NCBI GenBank assembly: GCA_937894675.1
Contig: CALCQO010000012.1
Span: 102,769 to 166,768, forward strand
From: an uncultured Clostridia bacterium
Lineage (GTDB): Bacteria; Bacillota; Clostridia; Christensenellales; Aristaeellaceae
Direction of reading: 5' to 3'
Length of the DNA: 64,000 nucleotides
The notes under the pieces are model-generated. The model was not told where the DNA came from. It ran no database searches and worked only from the letters and a program-made list of their open reading frames with translations. A program made the translations under genes and the position numbers. Shown here piece after piece: positions 60,782 to 64,000 of the stretch. Numbering within the stretch: the stretch's first letter is position 1; every line of letters begins with the position of its first letter.

Positions 60782-61564
60782 ATGCGGTTAACCTTTCATA
60801 ACCCCGGGGAAGACTATATGGTAAGCAGCGTGCTGGAGTTCCAGACAGAGGGGGAAACAGCCCTGTGGTCGGACGCCGTCTATTACTTTTATCCGGAAAT
60901 CGACCAGGAGAAAGCCAAAGCCCTGCCCCACAGCCAGCGCGCGGCGTACATTAGCCAGCATATCCGGGACAAGTACCGGGAGCTGCTGCCGGTACTGGAG
61001 GAAAAGCTTCCCCTGTATACCCAGCACTGGCAGGCGCACCAGGGGCAGATTGCCGCGGCGCTTTCGGAAGCTTTTGAACTGAACGCCGACGAACTGTTCA
61101 ACGATCTGCGCTGCAACATCTCCCTCAACCCCGTGTCGCCCCGCTATTTGCGGGAAAAGTACTTTGAGGTGTTCTACCTCAACAGCCAGCGGGGCGCCCT
61201 GGGCATCGCCATCCACGAAATTATCCATTTTTTCTGGTTCCATGTCTGGCAGCAGGAGTTCGGGTCTCACCCCGACACCTGGGAGCGGCCGCATCTGCCC
61301 TGGATTCTCAGCGAGATGGCGGTGGAAGCCATCATGAGCGACGAGCGCCTCAGCAGCATCAACCCCTATTACCCCCGGGAAAACGGCGGCTGCGTGTACC
61401 CCTATTTCCAAAACATGGTAATCGACGGCACGCCCATCCTGGATACTTTAGCGGGGATGTACAAGCAGCCCATCCGGGGCTTTATGCGGGAGGCCTACGC
61501 CTACTGCCAGCGGCATGAAGCCGCCATCCGCCGCCATATCGAGGAAGAGGAAAAGACCTTTTAA
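60782..61564 (+). CDS. Putative zinc metallopeptidase (HEIIH)
   Basis: 260 residues with no signal peptide. HEIIH (145-149) lies in a helix, and SEMAVEAIM (177-185) supplies glutamates about 30 residues later, as in gluzincins. Upstream residues are helical (about 40-125). I do not recognise a named family. CAAAGGAGG precedes the ATG. It lies between the glycine-zipper and GyrI-like genes. Confidence 0.8.
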   Translation: MRLTFHNPGEDYMVSSVLEFQTEGETALWSDAVYYFYPEIDQEKAKALPHSQRAAYISQHIRDKYRELLPVLEEKLPLYTQHWQAHQGQIAAALSEAFELNADELFNDLRCNISLNPVSPRYLREKYFEVFYLNSQRGALGIAIHEIIHFFWFHVWQQEFGSHPDTWERPHLPWILSEMAVEAIMSDERLSSINPYYPRENGGCVYPYFQNMVIDGTPILDTLAGMYKQPIRGFMREAYAYCQRHEAAIRRHIEEEEKTF

Positions 61565-61579
61565 CTACGGGAGGTTTGT

Positions 61580-62068
61580 ATGGACAAAGCAAACTACATC
61601 TACCTGCGTCTGGTGGACAAGCCCCCGCGCAAAGCCCTGGTGAAGCGGGGCGTTGCGGCGCGGGAGTACATGAGCTACTGCCTGGAGGTAGGCTGCGATG
61701 TGTGGGAACAGCTGCGCCCCCTGGCCGCCCCTGGGGAGGAGCCGGTATGCCTGTGGCTGCCGGATGCCTTCCGCGCCCCCGGCACCTCCGTCTATGTGCA
61801 GGGGGTGGAACGGCCGTTGGAGGATAATCGTCCGGTACCGGAAGGCTTGGACACCATCATTCTGCCTGCCGCCACCTACCTTCTGTTCCAAGGCATGCCC
61901 TTTGCGGAAGAGGACTATGCCCAGGCGGTACATCAGGTGCAGCAGGCCATGGACGCCTACGACCCCGCTGTTCTTGGCCTCCAGTGGGATGACGAAAGCC
62001 CCCGGGTGCAGCTGGAGCCCGTCGGCAGCCGGGGATATATGGAAATGCGGGCGGTGAAACCCCTGTGA
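61580..62068 (+). CDS. GyrI-like effector-binding domain protein
   Basis: 162 residues. It resembles the stand-alone GyrI/AraC effector-binding fold: an N-terminal YIYLRLVDKPPRKALVKRG, a middle LPAATYLLFQGMPF, and the typical C-terminus GSRGYMEMRAVKPL. It may bind small hydrophobic molecules. It overlaps the next start by one base (TGATG). Confidence 0.78.
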   Translation: MDKANYIYLRLVDKPPRKALVKRGVAAREYMSYCLEVGCDVWEQLRPLAAPGEEPVCLWLPDAFRAPGTSVYVQGVERPLEDNRPVPEGLDTIILPAATYLLFQGMPFAEEDYAQAVHQVQQAMDAYDPAVLGLQWDDESPRVQLEPVGSRGYMEMRAVKPL

Positions 62069-62721
62069 TGGACATAGCGGGTTGGACGGACAACTTTCTT
62101 TTATCGCTGCGCGCTTTGTTCGGGCAGCGCCTCTGGTTTGCCGGCCTGCAGGGCAGTTACGCCCGGGGGGAAGCCACCGGAGAGAGCGACATCGACATGG
62201 TGGTCATCATGGACACTTTAGCCCCCCAGGACATCCGGGCGTACCGGGCCATGCTGGACGCATTGCCGGGCCGGGACAAGCTGTGCGGCTTCCTCAGCGG
62301 CAAACAGGAGCTGCTGGCCTGGGAGCCTGCCGATCTGTTCCAGCTGTACCATGACACCAAGCCCCTGTTGGGGGACTTGCGGCCTCTGCTGGAAAAACTG
62401 GACGATAAGGCGGTAAAAAGGGCCATCAAAATCGGCGCCTGCAACCTGTACCACGGCTGCGTGCACAACATGCTCTACACCCAAAGCGAAGACATCCTGC
62501 GGGGGCTGTACAAGTCCGCCGCCTTTACGGCGCAGGCCATCTGCTTCCAGCAGACGGGGCAATACATCCGCCGCCAGCAGGATGCCATGCGCCTCCTGCA
62601 GGGGCGGGAGCGCGCCATCCTGCAGACTGCCCTGGCTTTGAAAAGCGGGGCTGCGGTGGATTTTGAGGCCATGTCCGACGCCCTGTTCGCCTTCGCCCGG
62701 CACTGGGTGATGAACGGATAA
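62068..62721 (+). CDS. Nucleotidyltransferase-domain protein
   Basis: 217 residues. The pol-beta nucleotidyltransferase motif is GLQGSYARGEATGESDIDMV (GS...SDxD, about 30-48), and the C-terminal half is helical, as in aminoglycoside- or kanamycin-type nucleotidyltransferases and MNT/HEPN-like proteins. No antitoxin partner is adjacent. Last gene of the operon, followed by a terminator. Confidence 0.85.
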   Translation: MDIAGWTDNFLLSLRALFGQRLWFAGLQGSYARGEATGESDIDMVVIMDTLAPQDIRAYRAMLDALPGRDKLCGFLSGKQELLAWEPADLFQLYHDTKPLLGDLRPLLEKLDDKAVKRAIKIGACNLYHGCVHNMLYTQSEDILRGLYKSAAFTAQAICFQQTGQYIRRQQDAMRLLQGRERAILQTALALKSGAAVDFEAMSDALFAFARHWVMNG

Positions 62722-62737
62722 AAACATCCGCGTAGAG

Positions 62738-62775
62738 AAAACCGCGCTGCTGACAGGCTGTCAGGGCGCGGTTTT
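62738..62775. terminator. Bidirectional terminator
   Basis: AAAACCGCGC/GCGCGGTTTT with an inner CTGACAG/CTGTCAG stem, between the operon and the converging cutC gene. Confidence 0.88.
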
Positions 62776-62800
62776 GTGATGGATGGATTTGCTTTATGCC

Positions 62801-63553
62801 TTACCCCAGGCTGTCCACCGTGCGGCGGATGTAGGCGCTGTCGATGACATCGTAGCGGTCCTCCGGCGGGTAGAGGGCGCCGCCGTAGTAGATGTCCCGG
62901 TTGTTGGCGGTGGAGGTGTCCATCTGGGGCTTGTGCCGGGCAATGTGCAGTTGAGAAGCGCCGGTGTAGGCAGCAATCCTGGCGGCGTTGGCCAGGGTAA
63001 CCCCGGCGCCGGGCAGTATCTGGATGGCGTCCCCGGCGAAAGCCACCATCTCCTTGATGGTGTCCATGGCGAAGAACACATCGGGCTGCTGGCCGCTGGT
63101 CAGCACCCGCTGCACGCCCAGGCCAATCAGGTTATCCAAGGCCCGTTTCCAATCGGGGGTTACATCCAAGGCGCGGTGGAACACCGCCTCCTTGCCCTTC
63201 TCTTTGGCGATGTTCACCAGCTGCGCGGTGCGCCCCTCATCAATGGTGCCGTCGGGGTGCAGAAAGCCGAACACCAGGCCGTCGGCGCCAGCGGCCGCCA
63301 TCTCCCGGGCGTCGTGCAGGGCGGTAGCAAACTCCGCCTCGGTATAACAAAAGCCGCCCTGGCGGGGACGCACCATGGCGATGATGGGCAGGGGCGTGCG
63401 CTCCTTAGCCACCCGCAGCGCCCCCAGGGTGGGGGTCAGCCCGCCGTGGAACAGGCTGCTGTTCAATTCCACCCGATCAGCGCCCCCCAGGTGCGCCTGA
63501 ATCACATCGTCCGCCGAGCCGCAGCAAACTTCCAACAGGATGTTCTGATGCAT
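62801..63553 (-). CDS. cutC: CutC-family protein
   Basis: 250 residues, TIM-barrel: LLEVCCGSADDVIQAHLGGA, RVELNSSLFHGGLTPTLG, MVRPRQGGFCYTEAEF, FGFLHPDGTID and LTSGQQPD are all family hallmarks. CutC was named for copper homeostasis, but its biochemical role is disputed. AGGAGG precedes the ATG. Confidence 0.95.
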   Translation of the reverse strand: MHQNILLEVCCGSADDVIQAHLGGADRVELNSSLFHGGLTPTLGALRVAKERTPLPIIAMVRPRQGGFCYTEAEFATALHDAREMAAAGADGLVFGFLHPDGTIDEGRTAQLVNIAKEKGKEAVFHRALDVTPDWKRALDNLIGLGVQRVLTSGQQPDVFFAMDTIKEMVAFAGDAIQILPGAGVTLANAARIAAYTGASQLHIARHKPQMDTSTANNRDIYYGGALYPPEDRYDVIDSAYIRRTVDSLG

Positions 63554-63610
63554 AAGTACCTCCTGATATATTCTCTGTATAGAAGGATTGTAGCATACGA
63601 GCCCGCTTTG

Positions 63611-63672
63611 TTAAAGTTTTTCTGGATGGGGTACGGGGAAGGCGTCTTTTTTCAAAAAGACGCCTTCCCCGT
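63611..63672 (+). repeat. Multi-hairpin intergenic repeat, copy 2 (left part)
   Basis: 62 bp matching 8709-8770 at 60 positions. Stem pair A-T in copy 1 is G-C here. The remaining modules of the family appear at 63904-63972. Confidence 0.85.
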
Positions 63673-63708
63673 AAATCGTCTTGGGTTAATTATTCTATGT
63701 ATATAAAA

Positions 63709-63777
63709 GGAGCATCACTCCGGCGTAATTGGCTCAATCCGATTTACATCGAAAGTCCAGGCTCGAGAGGATGCTCC
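63709..63777 (-). terminator. Long hairpin with T-run on the minus strand
   Basis: GGAGCATC (63709-63716) and GATGCTCC (63770-63777) are inverted repeats. On the minus strand the second arm is followed by TTTTATA. It may end a gene cut off by the contig edge. Confidence 0.45.
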
Positions 63778-63903
63778 CCGTAGTTGTATTGTATCTGATA
63801 CAGTGACAGATAGTCAATGGCACAGTCTGGCTTTGTTTGCGCCTCCATCTTGCGCTTCAATCTCGTTTGTAAAGCAGTCCCGTACCTTTTTCTTGCTCCC
63901 TTC

Positions 63904-63972
63904 ACCGCAAAAAGGCGCTGCGCTGTTTTTGCTGGGTTTTCTTGAAGGTTTGCGGGGGTTTCACCCCCGCGC
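63904..63972 (+). repeat. Multi-hairpin intergenic repeat, copy 2 (right part)
   Basis: GCAAAAAGGCGCTGCGCTGTTTTTGC and GCGGGGGT-TTC-ACCCCCGC correspond to the second and third modules of copy 1. About 230 bp of unrelated sequence separates them from the left part, where copy 1 has about 37 bp. Confidence 0.65.
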
Positions 63973-64000
63973 AGATCGGAAGAGCACACGTCTGAACTCC
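63973..64000. other. Illumina TruSeq adapter sequence (assembly artefact)
   Basis: The last 28 bases begin AGATCGGAAGAGC and continue as the standard read-1 adapter. The minus-strand frame across it begins with MCSSDL, a known adapter-derived peptide. No biological meaning should be given to this segment. Confidence 0.97.

Noticed and set aside
63744..63989. 81-residue minus-strand reading frame at the right end
   Set aside because: It starts inside the adapter sequence (MCSSDL) and crosses hairpin repeats, so it is an artefact.

Overview
The window looks like part of a chromosome from an uncultured, high-GC gut member of the Clostridia (Bacillota), most likely a metagenome-assembled contig. 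The signs are strong Shine-Dalgarno sites (AGGAGG) before nearly every gene, sigma-A type promoters with 16-18 bp spacers, many rho-independent terminators, LPxTG surface proteins with pilin-type isopeptide domains, a PerR/catalase pair, a YitT protein and a clostridial-style arsenic operon. I see no rRNA, tRNA, CRISPR array or intact transposase. The last 28 bases (63973-64000) are Illumina adapter, so the right end is an assembly artefact.

Layout: 1-0.26 kb, the tail of an RCC1-like gene. 0.39-6.2 kb (minus), a maltodextrin operon: LacI regulator, cytosolic GH13 neopullulanase-type enzyme, binding protein and two permeases. Two identical 14-bp operators are present, one over the start of transcription and one inside the enzyme gene. 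6.4-8.7 kb, VOC, NUDIX and metallo-beta-lactamase-fold genes with two hairpin-rich repeat tracts. 8.9-12.1 kb, a second sugar ABC operon. Neither ABC operon encodes an ATPase. 12.2-17.1 kb, a glycine-rich protein, an LPATG surface protein and a membrane pyrophosphatase. 17.3-21 kb, a DUF2202 ferritin-like protein with a low-complexity tail, YitT and a secreted alpha/beta hydrolase. 21-23 kb, divergent perR/katA with interleaved promoters and two PerR boxes. 23.1-26.7 kb, DUF454 and two paralogous secreted proteins of unknown function, the first bracketed by inverted copies of a structured repeat of about 184 bp that appear to have landed in transcription terminators.

26.7-29.1 kb (minus), arsR, permease, thioredoxin-like protein and arsC. 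29.1-33.1 kb, a macrodomain protein with an XRE-like C-terminal domain and two divergent SH3-type secreted proteins. 33.2-43.6 kb, a CorC/HlyC membrane protein and a surface-glycan locus: flippase, epimerase, SAF-domain dehydrogenase, CDP-glucose pathway enzymes RfbF and RfbG, and three family-2 glycosyltransferases. 43.7-50 kb, a flavoprotein disulfide reductase and a 1541-residue LPNTG surface protein. 50.2-54.2 kb, a ClbS-like protein, a WYL regulator and an ECF sigma/anti-sigma pair behind an ECF-type promoter. 54.6-57.4 kb, DUF4177, SGNH hydrolase and a Cys-rich repeat surface protein. 57.6-62.7 kb, a seven-gene plus-strand operon (D-amino-acid aminotransferase-like, EFR1-type ferredoxin, amidohydrolase, glycine-zipper protein, metallopeptidase-like protein, GyrI-like protein, nucleotidyltransferase). 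62.8-63.6 kb, cutC, then another repeat copy and the adapter.

The signals most worth following are the structured repeat families whose stems show paired substitutions, including one that duplicates terminator hairpins; the uncharacterised secreted paralogs beside it; the macrodomain-HTH fusion; and the double-operator maltodextrin operon.
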